Assembly (NCBI GenBank): GCA_016703765.1
Contig: JADJBL010000028.1
Coordinates: 1-64,000 of the forward strand
Source of the DNA: Saprospirales bacterium
Lineage (GTDB): Bacteria > Bacteroidota > Bacteroidia > Chitinophagales > Saprospiraceae
Length of the DNA stretch: 64,000 nucleotides
Reading direction: 5' to 3'
In this document: piece after piece, positions 28,568 to 38,307 of the stretch
Position numbering within the stretch: the first letter of the stretch is position 1
Layout of the letters: each line of letters starts with the position of its first letter
Translations under genes and position numbers: made by a program
Notes under the pieces: model-generated
The model's input: only the letters and a program-made list of their open reading frames with translations
Database searches by the model: none
What the model was told of the DNA's origin: nothing

Positions 28568-31410
28568 TACTCCCTAACCAGCTTCCCAACCCAAACCCCC
28601 TTCTCCGTCAGGGCTTTCACCTGATACCAACCGGCGGGCAGATTTTGAGCGTCGATTGGAAGCGCGCCTTTCCCGGCGGCTACCTCCAGCGATTGAAGCA
28701 ATTGACCCGTGGCGCTCCAGATCTGGAGCTGGGTGGTTTGTTCCGGAATTTCTACCTGGAATAGCCCCGACGATGGGTTGGGGAAAATTCGCAGCGATCC
28801 CTGCACAGTGGCTTCCGAAACGGCGCTGTTGTCTTTGTAAACCGCTTCGACGGGCACCCGCTCGCTGATACAGGGTTCTCCCTCGGCCTCCACCTGCCAG
28901 TCGTAGAAATAGTAGTAATATTCTTCCCCGAAATTGGAATTCTTGAGGATGGCAACCCCTTCCAACCAGTAGGGATACATCACGCCGGAGTTGTTGCGGC
29001 GCAGGCGGGGACTGATATAACCGTACTGGGCCTGGTTAAAGTCGGAATTGGTGCTGAGACGGAGGTCGGCGCCGGGCTGGATGTCGAAATCCAGGAAGAC
29101 CTGACTGATTCCGTTGGGTATTTCCACTTGTTTGGTGTGCAGCACATCTCCGGAAGCGCTGAGCACTTCGATCACCCTCGGGCCGGGGGTGTCGGTATAC
29201 ACTTTCACCTGTTTGAGGGTGAAAGGCTGGATACAGTCGAAAATGATTTCGCCCAGGAATTGATTGCCGCCAAACTGGCTGTTTCCGGTATGTTCGGGCA
29301 TGCCGCCGGTAAATGAGCCACCGCCGAAAAGCCCGATGTCTTCCACGTAATAGGTGGTAGTTTGCGAAATGACAGGGGTTTCAAAGGTATTTCCGGTGGC
29401 CAGGAGGGCGCCGGCCGCAGGCAGGTCGTACCAGTGCGGGTCGAAGCCTGTAGCGGTAAGGGTGGCAACTCCTGGGGCGTTGATCGTATCCGGTTCGGTA
29501 ACAGGGGCATCGACCTGCCAGACCTCCACGATTTGAACCGGAGAGGTATATTCGTCGCAAAGGCCCTGCACGGTCACGCTATATTCGCCGCTTTCCGTTA
29601 CGGTAATGGTTTGGGTGCTTGCTCCGTTGGACCATTCGTAGGAACTGAATTCGGAGGCGCTGAGTTGCACGCTGCCGCCTGCGCAGAAGGAGGTGTCGCC
29701 CTGAACCGTGATCGTGGGCGACTCGATCGGGTCGACGACGATCTGCACTCCATTGGCGATGCCGAAGCATCCGGAATTGTCGGAAATGGTGACGTTGTAA
29801 GTGCCGGGTTCCGTCACGGTGATCGTCTGGGTGCTGCCCCCGGTCGACCATTCGTAGTTATATCCTGCGGGAGCGCTCAAAACCACATCGTCGCCGCTGC
29901 AAAAAGTGGTCGGACCGTTGGGGGTGATGGTCGCCACGGGTGCGATACAATTGTCTTCGATAATAGTCAGGAACTGGTTTACTTCCTGGGGCTGAAACGT
30001 TTCGTGGATACCGCTGGGCCATTTGACCACCAGGGAATCCACGGTTTCATGTCCGCCCAGGCCGAAATGCTGGGTCAGGGAGTTCATGATGCCGTAGCTT
30101 TCGCCGGCCCGAACTTCGCGAATTTGAACGCCCCAGGGGCCGTGAAGCTCCAATCTGGCGCCGATCCCGTTGCGGTTGCTTTCGGTCCCGACCAGATTTA
30201 CCGCCAGCCAGTTGTTGTCGTTGCCGCTGTTCATCCACAACGCATCGTTAATATTGCTCGGCGTGGTGTAGATATTGGCGTATCCGGCATAGATGTCTGG
30301 AAATCCATCGTGGTTCAGGTCGCCGATGGCGTAGGATTCCATTTCATTGACGTTGAATGGGTTGGGGATTTCGGTAAAGGTCTTGTCCCCATTATTCAAA
30401 AACAAAAACTGTTCCGTGCCTGCTATGAGGAGGTCGACAAAGCCGTCGTTGTCGAAATCGCGCATTACGCCCTGGATCGGAAGCCCGCCAAAGGCAATCC
30501 CGCTGCTTGCGGTGATATCGGTAAAAACGCCCGTGCCGTCGTTTTCCAGCAATTGGCTGGATACGTCGTGGTTGGTGATGAAACAGTCCATATCGCCATC
30601 GTTATCGATGTCGTTGAAGTCGGCCGTCCAGGATTGGGCGCCGATCTTCAGCCCATAGTCGCCGGCGGCTTCTGTAAAGTTATTGTTGCCGTCGTTGACG
30701 AACAGGGCGTTGATTCTCCGCGGGTCGTTGGGGTTATTGACACCCTGGCGGCACTTGGCGATATAGAGGTCCTGATCTCCGTCGTTGTCGAAGTCGGTCC
30801 AGATGCTGCCGTAATTGCCCGAATTATCTGAGGAGGGTACCGTGGCCATGTCGATCCATTGGTCTGCCTGGTCAAAGGTTCCGTTCCCGTTATTGGACCA
30901 GATCCGGCTCTCGGCGTCGTCGTGGCAGGCGAACACGTCTACGAATCCGTCCTGATTGATATCCGAAAAATTGGAGCCTTGCACGAACATGCCGGCGCCC
31001 GGAAGGGTAGAGGAGGTAAAAGCCGTGCCGTCGCCGTTGGCCTTGATGATTCTGGCGCCATCGTATGCACCCCCGCAAAAAATGTCGTTGTAGCCGTTGT
31101 TGTCGATGTCGGCCACGCACATGCTCCACTGGTTATTCCCGGAAACCTGGCCGTGCAGGAGGTTGATAAAAGGGGCGCCAAGAGGCGTTTGATATTCGAT
31201 ATTCAAAACCTTGGCCTGCCCCAGGCGGATAATGTCGTCCAGCCCGTCTCCATTCATATCCGCTACTCCGATGGCCACCCCGCTGTGGAAGGTCGTCGTG
31301 CTTAAAAGGGAAGTCTGGTTGGTAAAGGATATTTGGGCGAAAAGCCCGGAAGGGAGGGCAAATAAAAGCGATAACAAAGCCTTGAAAGGCAGGGTGTTCA
31401 TGTGGTTCAT
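28567..31410 (-). CDS. FG-GAP/VCBS repeat protein with ASPIC/UnbV and T9SS domains
   Basis: 947 residues, secreted. Signal peptide ending GLFAQ (start at 31410, or at the second Met at 31401). About seven calcium-binding FG-GAP repeats follow (DMNGDGLDD, DIDNNGYND, DFDNDGDQD, DIDNDGDMD, DLNHDGFPD), a beta propeller. An ASPIC/UnbV domain comes next (NGIGARLELHG, REVRAGESYG, HFGLGGHETVDSL). Then two or three Ig-like repeats (FCSGDDVVLSAPAG, FCAGGSVQLSASEF, each with ITVTEPGTY-like strands), a jelly-roll segment, and a C-terminal type A sorting domain (LRIFPNPSSGLFQVEI, ending VWVGKLVRE). Likely a large adhesin-like surface protein exported by T9SS. Confidence 0.9.
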   Translation of the reverse strand: MNHMNTLPFKALLSLLFALPSGLFAQISFTNQTSLLSTTTFHSGVAIGVADMNGDGLDDIIRLGQAKVLNIEYQTPLGAPFINLLHGQVSGNNQWSMCVADIDNNGYNDIFCGGAYDGARIIKANGDGTAFTSSTLPGAGMFVQGSNFSDINQDGFVDVFACHDDAESRIWSNNGNGTFDQADQWIDMATVPSSDNSGNYGSIWTDFDNDGDQDLYIAKCRQGVNNPNDPRRINALFVNDGNNNFTEAAGDYGLKIGAQSWTADFNDIDNDGDMDCFITNHDVSSQLLENDGTGVFTDITASSGIAFGGLPIQGVMRDFDNDGFVDLLIAGTEQFLFLNNGDKTFTEIPNPFNVNEMESYAIGDLNHDGFPDIYAGYANIYTTPSNINDALWMNSGNDNNWLAVNLVGTESNRNGIGARLELHGPWGVQIREVRAGESYGIMNSLTQHFGLGGHETVDSLVVKWPSGIHETFQPQEVNQFLTIIEDNCIAPVATITPNGPTTFCSGDDVVLSAPAGYNYEWSTGGSTQTITVTEPGTYNVTISDNSGCFGIANGVQIVVDPIESPTITVQGDTSFCAGGSVQLSASEFSSYEWSNGASTQTITVTESGEYSVTVQGLCDEYTSPVQIVEVWQVDAPVTEPDTINAPGVATLTATGFDPHWYDLPAAGALLATGNTFETPVISQTTTYYVEDIGLFGGGSFTGGMPEHTGNSQFGGNQFLGEIIFDCIQPFTLKQVKVYTDTPGPRVIEVLSASGDVLHTKQVEIPNGISQVFLDFDIQPGADLRLSTNSDFNQAQYGYISPRLRRNNSGVMYPYWLEGVAILKNSNFGEEYYYYFYDWQVEAEGEPCISERVPVEAVYKDNSAVSEATVQGSLRIFPNPSSGLFQVEIPEQTTQLQIWSATGQLLQSLEVAAGKGALPIDAQNLPAGWYQVKALTEKGVWVGKLVRE

Positions 31411-31413
31411 TGT

Positions 31414-31525
31414 TTAGTGATTAGTGACTGGTGACTGGTGATTAGTGACTGGTGACTGGTGATTAGTGACTGGCATTAATGACTGGAAATACTTACTAGT
31501 CACCAATCACTAGTCACTAGTCACT
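31414..31525. repeat. heptamer inverted repeat TRGTGAY, second locus
   Basis: Left arm 31414-31472 with about eight TRGTGAY heptamers; right arm 31494-31525 with about four complementary heptamers (GTCACTA, GTCACCA). Same family as 4554-4873. It lies between the ferredoxin stop (31526) and the start of the FG-GAP gene, both on the minus strand. Confidence 0.9.
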
Positions 31526-31873
31526 CTAAAGATGAAGCCTTGCTTTTCTTTCCAAAAGCGTATCCTTGCTTTCCACCCGTTCCGGGTCCGGAACGCAGCA
31601 GTCTACCGGGCACACGGCGGCGCATTGCGGTTCCTCGTGAAAGCCTACGCATTCGGTACATTTATCCGGGACGATGTAATAGAAGTCGTCCGATACGGGT
31701 TTCTGTTTTTCTTTGGCATCCACTGCCTGGCCGCCTTCCAGTCCGTAAGAACCGGAAATCGAGGTCCCATCGGCAACGGCCCATTCCATGCCTCCTTCGT
31801 AAATGGCATTATTGGGGCATTCCGGCTCGCAGGCGCCGCAATTGATGCACTCGTCGGTTATCATGATAGCCAT
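31526..31873 (-). CDS. ferredoxin with two [4Fe-4S] clusters
   Basis: 115 residues. First cluster motif [12 protein letters not shown] (residues 9-20). The second is [18 protein letters not shown], with the longer loop typical of 2[4Fe-4S] ferredoxins of the Alvin type. A 40-residue insertion between the motifs ([15 protein letters not shown]) is common in Bacteroidota ferredoxins. Cytosolic electron carrier. Stands alone between repeats. Confidence 0.92.
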   Translation of the reverse strand: MAIMITDECINCGACEPECPNNAIYEGGMEWAVADGTSISGSYGLEGGQAVDAKEKQKPVSDDFYYIVPDKCTECVGFHEEPQCAAVCPVDCCVPDPERVESKDTLLERKARLHL

Positions 31874-31979
31874 TTCGCTGTTTATTTTGATTATGCTAAA
31901 TTAACACCCGAGACAAACAAGGGTTACATCTTCGGGGAAGCAAAATTAAAACCCTGCACAATATAAGCAAAGTGCTTCT

Positions 31980-31987
31980 TACCTTGG
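31980..31987 (+). promoter_or_regulatory. near-consensus -7 element of the following membrane-protein gene
   Basis: TACCTTGG differs from TAnnTTTG at one base and lies just before the ATG at 31996. It supports that start over a GTG at 31972. Confidence 0.3.
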
Positions 31988-31995
31988 CATCGCTT

Positions 31996-33072
31996 ATGTC
32001 CACAGACTGGATACTCAAACAACCCTTCTGGCTCGCTTTCGCCCTGGTCCTTCTGGCCTGCAACAGCCTGTTATTCAGCGATCTGAATGCGTCGGTGCCG
32101 GGAACCCTCGTCCTTTTTGCAGGCCTCGGGGCGACGTATTGGCTTGGAAAAAAGTTTTTCGGCCGCGAAACCCTTTTCTACTTCCTGCTGGTTTTCTCGG
32201 CTTCCTTGCTGCTGCCCCTGGTGGTTCAAAAGCCGGTGGGCGACCCTTGGGTATGGCTCTGCCTGGTCCTTACGGTCCTTGCTTCCCTGGCCTGGCTCAA
32301 ACAACCCCGCTGGTATTGGCGTCTGGGGGCATGGGCGGCCTTCTCCGCAGCCCTCTTCCTGCAGCCCCTGGAGGCCTTGCTTACGATTATGCCCCTGGCC
32401 CTGTTTTGGAGGTTCAGACACCCCAACGGCAGGCAATTGGATGGCCTCTACCTCTGGATCGCTGGCCCACTGATCGCCGCCGGAGTCTGGTGGTGGCAAA
32501 GGGAACAGCCGGGCGGTCCCGATTTTCTCTGGTCCTGGAGCTCCCCTCAATGGCCCTCCCTTTTTGGGATTCAATGGCTCGCCATGCTCCCCTGGCTGGG
32601 CTTCCTGGCGGCGGGCCTGGTGGAAATCATCCGGAATCAGTCGAAAGGAGAGGAGTGGTCCGTTTTGATGGGGGGAATTGTGCTGGGCGCCATGTCGGGC
32701 AACACTCTTTTCCTTCAATGGGCCTTTGCGCTGATCATCGCCAAACAACTTCAGCGATTTTTTATGCCGGGATACCCCTACGGAAACCTGGTCAAAACCC
32801 TCACCTTGCTCCATTTGATGGCCTGGCTCTTGCTCGGCATCCTTGGATTGATCTACAGCTACTCCGAATGGGGAGCCCAGGGCTTTCGGACGGGGATGAT
32901 CCTCATCCTGGCATACTGGATACCCGGCTTTTTCGGCGCCATTGGCATGTATGGAAAGGACCACCGCCTCATGAGCCTTGGATTGGCATTCAGCGCGCTG
33001 CTCTTTTCTCTGGCAACCAGGGTCCGGAGCGGTCCCTGGTTGGAAAAGGTGTTGAATGAGCTTCCCTTCTGA
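31996..33072 (+). CDS. multi-spanning membrane protein of unknown function
   Basis: 358 residues from ATG at 31996 with about 10 hydrophobic helices (for example LAFALVLLACNSLLFSDL, LLPLVVQKPVGDPWVWLCLVL, LLGILGLIYSYS). Charged residues are few; loops are Trp/Pro-rich. No transporter signature recognised. Proteins of this type, called only membrane protein, are common in Saprospiria-like genomes. A small membrane-protein gene on the other strand lies 4 bases past its stop. Confidence 0.7.
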   Translation: MSTDWILKQPFWLAFALVLLACNSLLFSDLNASVPGTLVLFAGLGATYWLGKKFFGRETLFYFLLVFSASLLLPLVVQKPVGDPWVWLCLVLTVLASLAWLKQPRWYWRLGAWAAFSAALFLQPLEALLTIMPLALFWRFRHPNGRQLDGLYLWIAGPLIAAGVWWWQREQPGGPDFLWSWSSPQWPSLFGIQWLAMLPWLGFLAAGLVEIIRNQSKGEEWSVLMGGIVLGAMSGNTLFLQWAFALIIAKQLQRFFMPGYPYGNLVKTLTLLHLMAWLLLGILGLIYSYSEWGAQGFRTGMILILAYWIPGFFGAIGMYGKDHRLMSLGLAFSALLFSLATRVRSGPWLEKVLNELPF

Positions 33073-33075
33073 ATA

Positions 33076-33207
33076 TCAGGAATTTCTAAAAGCCATATAC
33101 ATGAGGACGAGCAGGACCACCACGATCCCGACGACGTAGTAGATGAACTTTTTGTTGTCGGTCCGGTCCTTCGTGGCCATTTTTTTCTTTTGTCTAGCGC
33201 TTGTCAT
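33076..33207 (-). CDS. small single-pass membrane protein, 43 residues
   Basis: Short frame on the minus strand: MTSARQKKKMATKDRTDNKK then a hydrophobic helix YYVVGIVVVLLVLMYMAF ending in FRNS. A positively charged N-terminus ahead of one helix fits an inner-membrane protein with the N-terminus in the cytoplasm. Its stop is 4 bases from the convergent membrane-protein stop. The clean composition and tight fit support a real gene, but no family is recognised. Confidence 0.5.
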   Translation of the reverse strand: MTSARQKKKMATKDRTDNKKFIYYVVGIVVVLLVLMYMAFRNS

Positions 33208-33260
33208 AGTTCAGAGGTTTTGCGGCAATTTAGGAAATTGAAAAAAGGATTCACAAAGAA

Positions 33261-34552
33261 TCATCGATGCTGTTCGAAAAATTCCACCACTCGTTCGTCG
33301 GTCAGGATATCATTCGGCCTTAATCGCTCCCGGAGAATGATCCCCTCCAGGGTGCGGCATCTGCTGAGGGCTACATAGGTCTGCCCGTGTTCAAAGGCCC
33401 CTCTGCCCAGGTCGATGATGACCTTGTCGAAGGTTTTGCCCTGCGACTTATGGATGGTGATTGCCCAGGCCAGCCGCAAGGGATATTGCTCGAAAGTGCC
33501 GAGTACTTCGGTTTCAATTTTATCCGGATTGGATTCATTCATCTTGTATCGAAGGATTTCCCATTCGGCCCGATCCACTTCGATCTCCTCCAGGGCTCCG
33601 TCGGGTTTAAGGATTTGGGTCAAAATTCGATCCGGTTTCAGTTCGACGATCTTGCCGATCGTTCCGTTGACGTAGCGCCTTTCCGGGTCATTTTTGAGGA
33701 ACATGACCTGTGCGCCGATTTTTAGCTCCAATCGTAGTTCGGTGGGGAAAAACTGCGGGTTGAACTCCCCTCCGACAAAAGCCGTGTAATAAAGGGCCGG
33801 CTCCCGGATTTTGGATAGCTCCCGCTGGTTGATGGAATCGACGGTGGCGTTTCTGGCCGACAGGGTGATATAATGGTCGCCCGGCTCGAAATCGGGCATG
33901 AAGCGCTCGTTGAGGTCTTCCAGGTCGCTTTCGTCGATGCGATTGAGCCGAATGGCGTCGAGCAGGCGCAGAAAATGTCGCTGTTCCTGGCGATACACAT
34001 GCTGCAATTCGAGGATCTCCATGTCGAAGCCCTGGGCGAAGACTTTGGCAGAAAAAAAATAAGGGCTTTGGTAGTAGGTCTGGAAATACTGCTGCTCCGT
34101 CGGACTGGCCACTACGGGGGCAACTGGAACAAGTCGCCGAAAAGGACCAGTTGCACGCCTCCGAAGGGCCTGCGGTCCTCCCGGTTGACCCGGAGAAAGA
34201 CGTCGATGGAGTCGAGGATATCCGCCCGCACCATCGAGATCTCGTCGATAATCAGGACCTCCAGATTTTGGTAGAGTTTTCTGACCTTTTTCTTTTTGAT
34301 ATCGCTGGGGTCGATCAGCCGCGGGGGGAACCCGAAAAAGGAATGGATGGTCTGGCCCTTGACATTGAGCGCCGCTACCCCCGTGGGCGCGAGCACCACC
34401 GCTTTTTTGCGGGTGGTATTTCGGAAAAGCTGCAAGAGGGTAGATTTGCCCGTGCCGGCCTTCCCCGTCACGAATAGGGGACGCTCGGTTTTTTCCATCA
34501 AGTCGAGGGCCTGTTGGAAATCCTTGTCCAGTAAAAAAGGTTGCAGCTCCAT
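33261..34552 (-). CDS. PIF1-like/RecD-type DNA helicase, frame-disrupted
   Basis: Superfamily 1B helicase. From 34552: Walker A GKAGTGKST (about 31-39), motif Ia LAPTGVAALNVKGQTIHSFF, Walker B LIIDEISMV, and motif III QLVLFGDLFQLPP. Here one C is missing in a C-run (34116-34120 on the plus strand). Adding it joins LPPVVASPTEQQYF to the second half, which carries LELQHVYRQ, the OB-like insertion, motif V LAWAITIHKSQGKTFDKVIID, and YVALSRCRTLEGI (motif VI). Repaired length is about 430 residues, normal for the compact bacterial PIF1 family that unwinds G-quadruplex and recombination substrates. Confidence 0.9.
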
Positions 34553-34559
34553 CCGTGGG

Positions 34560-34937
34560 TTATTCTTTGCCAGGGCAGGGGCCTTCGGTCCAGCTCGTCA
34601 ATCCGGCGTTTTCCGCTTCGCAGGTATTGCCGTATGTGTTGCCGTCGCAGCCGCAAACGGGTTTATAAATATCGGCGCAGGGCCTGCGCATGATCTTGTT
34701 GGGGTCCACGCAGGGAGTACATTCCCCGGGGGTCCATTTCAGCAAGCCGCTTTTTTCGGCGACGCAGGCGTTGCCGTAGGTTTTACCGTCGCAGCCGCAA
34801 ACGGGGTCGTATTGCATGGTGCATATCCCGTCGGGATCGATGCGTTTGGGGTCGATGCAGCCGTCGTTCTGGGGCTTGGGCACACAGCAGGCCGCTGCGA
34901 GAAGGAGCAGGCCGAGAATAAGGGATCTATATTGCAC
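34560..34937 (-). CDS. lipoprotein with two Kazal-type protease-inhibitor domains
   Basis: About 125 residues from a GTG at 34937: signal stretch [12 protein letters not shown] with lipobox Cys, then two Kazal-like domains. Each has the signature CxxxYxPVCGCDGxTYGNxC ([15 protein letters not shown] and [15 protein letters not shown]). Kazal domains inhibit serine proteases by inserting a loop into the active site. No ATG is found near; an upstream non-ATG start would give a longer, unlikely N-terminus. It follows two barrel genes on the same strand, 56 bases after the second. Confidence 0.88.
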   Translation of the reverse strand: MQYRSLILGLLLLAAACCVPKPQNDGCIDPKRIDPDGICTMQYDPVCGCDGKTYGNACVAEKSGLLKWTPGECTPCVDPNKIMRRPCADIYKPVCGCDGNTYGNTCEAENAGLTSWTEGPCPGKE

Positions 34938-34993
34938 AGCTTTGGTTTTTGTGCAATAATAATACGAAAATTTTCCGGAACGAAGGAAAAGGA

Positions 34994-35707
34994 TCAGTGT
35001 TTCCAGCGAAGCCCAAGGCGCAAGCCTGCTTCCGGGACCCAAAGCTCATAGGGTTGCTCCAGGGGCTGGTCCGGAATTACGGTGTCGGAAAATACCGGGA
35101 GTTCCTCAAATCCATTCCATTCCCCTCCGAATATACGGGTGATCCTGCCGAATGGAGACAGGGTGATCCAGTCGGAAATCCCGATGTCCAGTCCGATGCC
35201 CAATCCAAGGCTATACACCAGGCTTTTTTGATCCGCGAACAGGATCAGGCTTTTCTCGGAGCTATACCATTGCCGGAGAAAATGGGCTCCCGGGGAAAGC
35301 TGCAAAAACAGTCCTTTCTTGAAGATCGGATCCTGCTTGGAAAAGGTGGGGCAATCGCAGTCCCCGAAAAAGTCGAACGGATATACGTTGGTGGTCCAGT
35401 GAAAGGACATGCTCTGCCAGTGGAACATGCCCTCGTCAAAATCGGAGACGGGCTCGGCCGTGTATTTTGCATAGCGCAGCTCCGGCAGGAATTCGATCCG
35501 CATGTCTTTCAGCCTGAACCAATAATCCACCCCGAACTGGTACCCGTTTTGGAAAAAATGATCTTCCTGGTAGTCGCCTATCTTTTGCTCCACAAACTGT
35601 TCCCATTGGTCCGCCTTAAACCAGGTGTAAGATCCCGTAAGGCCGATCTGCGCCTGTGCCGATAAGCCGAACGCCAAAAACAATCCTAAGTAAATATATC
35701 TATTCAT
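34994..35707 (-). CDS. outer-membrane beta-barrel protein A (DCDCP motif)
   Basis: 237 residues from Met at 35707 ([20 protein letters not shown], a signal peptide). The mature part has barrel-like strands with aromatic girdles ([43 protein letters not shown]) and ends [11 protein letters not shown] loop carries [12 protein letters not shown], four residues of which (DCDC) recur in the next gene. The paralogue ends 25 bases upstream, so both are likely one transcript. Confidence 0.75.
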   Translation of the reverse strand: MNRYIYLGLFLAFGLSAQAQIGLTGSYTWFKADQWEQFVEQKIGDYQEDHFFQNGYQFGVDYWFRLKDMRIEFLPELRYAKYTAEPVSDFDEGMFHWQSMSFHWTTNVYPFDFFGDCDCPTFSKQDPIFKKGLFLQLSPGAHFLRQWYSSEKSLILFADQKSLVYSLGLGIGLDIGISDWITLSPFGRITRIFGGEWNGFEELPVFSDTVIPDQPLEQPYELWVPEAGLRLGLRWKH

Positions 35708-35732
35708 AAAAAATATTTTCACCCTGCACCCT

Positions 35733-36368
35733 TCACCTCTCAAACTGCACATGTATTTCAAAACTCATTTGCCGAAAAAAGGTTTCCTCCCGGAAAAATG
35801 GATCGGTGTTCGGGTTTTTAAGCGTATTCAAACCCTCCCAGGTCACGGAAGGGTAGTACGTATAGCGGAAAATCGGGGAAATGACTACGTGTTTTCCAAA
35901 GGGGATCAAAACGCCTGCTCCGAGGCCCATCAAGGGCGCATTGGCCACGTCGGCCACCTGCACATCGGCTTCCTTGTGGACGAGGTCCCAGCGGCTCCAG
36001 CCCAGGAAAGCCTCGGCAAACACCCCTTTTTTGTAAACCGGGCAGTCGCAGTCGAGCAAAAATTCCATGGGGAAAGCCCGGATACCGCCCCGAAGCTGCA
36101 AATAATGCGCTTTGTTTAAGCCGTTTTCTGATGTCATTTGTTCAAAATAGCCGTATCCGAGGCTGGGAAGAAAAGCAAAGCTGTTGCCGTAGAAGGGGAT
36201 TCGGTATTGAAAGCCGGCCCCGAATCCGTGCTGGAAAAAGCGGGGGCCGCTAGGGTCGATGAGATTCCAATAGGAGGACTCCAGGTTGTGGTAGGAAACG
36301 AACAGGCCCGGCTGAGCCTTCAGACTTGCGGAAAAGATCAGCAGAGAAAAAAGCAGGACTTTTCGCAT
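35733..36368 (-). CDS. outer-membrane beta-barrel protein B (DCDCP motif)
   Basis: 211 residues; signal peptide MRKVLLFSLLIFSASLKAQ. Barrel strands include GAGFQYRIPFYG, FLPSLGYGYFEQ and VVISPIFRYTYYP. It shares with the downstream paralogue the block FLLDCDCPVYKKG and the position of the FxPxLxY strand. First gene of the three-gene run barrel B, barrel A, Kazal lipoprotein. The divergent rimO gene lies about 100 bases upstream. Function unknown. Confidence 0.75.
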   Translation of the reverse strand: MRKVLLFSLLIFSASLKAQPGLFVSYHNLESSYWNLIDPSGPRFFQHGFGAGFQYRIPFYGNSFAFLPSLGYGYFEQMTSENGLNKAHYLQLRGGIRAFPMEFLLDCDCPVYKKGVFAEAFLGWSRWDLVHKEADVQVADVANAPLMGLGAGVLIPFGKHVVISPIFRYTYYPSVTWEGLNTLKNPNTDPFFREETFFRQMSFEIHVQFER

Positions 36369-36441
36369 TACCGGACAAATTCATGTGTATGCAAAACGTA
36401 GGGTCGTTCTAAAAAGTATTTTTACAGGATTTCTTAAAGCA

Positions 36442-36449
36442 TATCTTTG
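36442..36449 (+). promoter_or_regulatory. -7 promoter element of rimO
   Basis: TATCTTTG matches TAnnTTTG and ends 17 bases before the rimO ATG at 36467. Confidence 0.5.
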
Positions 36450-36466
36450 CCGCAGTATTTCCCTTT

Positions 36467-37789
36467 ATGAAAGCAAAATCCATTCGCCAAGACAAGATCA
36501 ATGTCATTACCCTGGGTTGTTCCAAGAATATCGTCGATTCGGAGAACCTGATCACCCAATTGCGGGGCAACGACCTGGATGTAGTCCACGAAAGCGAGCA
36601 GGACGACGCCAATATCGTCGTCATTAATACCTGCGGGTTCATCGACCTGGCAAAGGAGGAGAGCATCAACACCATTTTGCAATACGCCGCGGTGAAGAAG
36701 CGGGGCGGCATCGACAAGCTTTTCGTGACGGGCTGCCTTTCCCAGCGGTACAAGGACGAGTTGGAACAGGAAATCCCCGAAGTGGACGCCTATTTCGGCA
36801 CCCTCGAACTGCCGGGCCTGCTTCGGAAATTAAATGCCGACTACAAGCACGAGCTCGTCGGGGAGCGCCTGATCACCACCCCGGCACATTACGCCTACCT
36901 CAAAATATCGGAGGGCTGCAACCGAACCTGTTCCTTTTGCGCCATTCCGCTGATGCGCGGCGGGCACGTGTCCCGCCCCATCGAGGAACTGGTTTTCGAA
37001 GCTTCCAGCCTCGCCCGCCGGGGCGTGAAAGAACTCATGCTCATCGCCCAGGAGTTGACCTATTACGGCCTCGACCTGTATAAAAAGCGGCGGCTCGACG
37101 ACCTGCTCCACGCGCTGGCCGATGTGGAGGGGATCGAGTGGGTCCGGCTGCACTACGCCTACCCCTCCAAATTCCCCAGGGAGGTATTCGATGTAATGGC
37201 TGCGCGGAAAGAGGTCTGCAACTACCTCGACCTGCCCCTCCAGCATGCCGACAACGCCGTGCTGGAGCGCATGAGGCGACAGATTACGGCGGAGGAAACA
37301 CGCGACCTGCTCGAATATGCCCGCGCCAAAGTGCCCGGCATCGCCATTCGCACCACTTTTCTGGTCGGGTTCCCCGGAGAAACGGAGGCCGAATTCGAGG
37401 CCCTCTGCGATTTTGTGCAGGAGCAGCAATTCGACCGGGTTGGGGTTTTCCAATACTCCCACGAAGAAAGCACCCGGGCTTACGAAATGGAAGACGATGT
37501 GCCCGCCGAAGTGAAGGAAGAAAGAGCCAACCGGCTCATGGCCATTCAGCAGGAAATTTCCCATGCCAGAAACCAGGCCAAAATTGGCTCGGTGCAACAG
37601 GTGTTGTTCGACCGCAAGGAAAACGGCTATTTCGTGGGCCGCAGCGAAGCGGATTCCCCGGAGGTGGACAACGAAGTCTGGGTGCCGGCAGCCGAAAATT
37701 ACGTCCGCATTGGGGATTTTGCCCCGATCTTGATTACGGATGCGACGGAGTATGACCTTTACGGTGAAGTTGAAAAGTTGAAAAATTGA
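36467..37789 (+). CDS. rimO: ribosomal protein uS12 methylthiotransferase RimO
   Basis: 440 residues. Radical-SAM enzyme adding a methylthio group to an aspartate of ribosomal protein S12. UPF0004 N-terminal domain with Cys18 (LGCSKN), Cys54-type (NTCGFID) and GCLSQRY, the ligands of the auxiliary cluster; radical-SAM motif CNRTCSFC around residue 150; AIRTTFLVGFPGETEAEF and HEESTRAYEMEDDVP are conserved; a C-terminal TRAM domain. LGCSKN and length separate it from MiaB. The last codons (GEVEKLKN) are made of an intergenic octamer repeat (37768-37790). A small membrane protein starts 4 bases downstream. Confidence 0.97.
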   Translation: MKAKSIRQDKINVITLGCSKNIVDSENLITQLRGNDLDVVHESEQDDANIVVINTCGFIDLAKEESINTILQYAAVKKRGGIDKLFVTGCLSQRYKDELEQEIPEVDAYFGTLELPGLLRKLNADYKHELVGERLITTPAHYAYLKISEGCNRTCSFCAIPLMRGGHVSRPIEELVFEASSLARRGVKELMLIAQELTYYGLDLYKKRRLDDLLHALADVEGIEWVRLHYAYPSKFPREVFDVMAARKEVCNYLDLPLQHADNAVLERMRRQITAEETRDLLEYARAKVPGIAIRTTFLVGFPGETEAEFEALCDFVQEQQFDRVGVFQYSHEESTRAYEMEDDVPAEVKEERANRLMAIQQEISHARNQAKIGSVQQVLFDRKENGYFVGRSEADSPEVDNEVWVPAAENYVRIGDFAPILITDATEYDLYGEVEKLKN

Positions 37790-37793
37790 AGAG

Positions 37794-38264
37794 ATGGCAG
37801 AAAGAGCGAGTTTTTCTTATCTGGAAAAGGCATACAATCCCATTCTCCTTGCTTTGGCCATATTCGGGGCTCACGTGGTGGTGGTTTTGGGTGCAAAATT
37901 CGTGCACTTGACCGGAATGGCGGAGGTAAGTGTGCGTTTCCCCTGGGTGTCGGCCGCTTCGTTTTTGCTTTTTTATGCCGTATTCAATAGCATTTTCAGC
38001 CTCTCGGCATCAAACGCAGCTAAATATTGGTCGCGTTCGGTGTTCAGCTTCCTGGGACTGGCTGTGGTTAACGGATTTACAGCCTATCTTTTTTCCTCCC
38101 TGGGCATCGACGAGGCGGGCTCCTACCGCTGGATTTACATCGTCGTCACCTTCGGCTACCTGGTATTCCTCTCAATCGTCAACTTCATCAAAAAGATCGT
38201 GGAATTCGCCCAAAAGGAGGAATGGAACCAGCCGCGCGCCCGCAGTCGCAAAAAACGCAACTGA
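37794..38264 (+). CDS. four-helix membrane protein, unknown function
   Basis: 156 residues with four hydrophobic helices ([68 protein letters not shown]) and a very basic C-terminus ([10 protein letters not shown]). Starts 4 bases after the rimO stop, so probably co-transcribed and translated by re-initiation. No known family. Confidence 0.75.
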   Translation: MAERASFSYLEKAYNPILLALAIFGAHVVVVLGAKFVHLTGMAEVSVRFPWVSAASFLLFYAVFNSIFSLSASNAAKYWSRSVFSFLGLAVVNGFTAYLFSSLGIDEAGSYRWIYIVVTFGYLVFLSIVNFIKKIVEFAQKEEWNQPRARSRKKRN

Positions 38265-38307
38265 TCGCTCCCTTCGGTTGTTACACTCCAAACTAAGAAG
38301 CAAAACT

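Noticed and set aside
29362..30831. 489-codon frame antisense to the FG-GAP protein
   Set aside because: Produced by repeated Asp-rich codons read in reverse; no family features.
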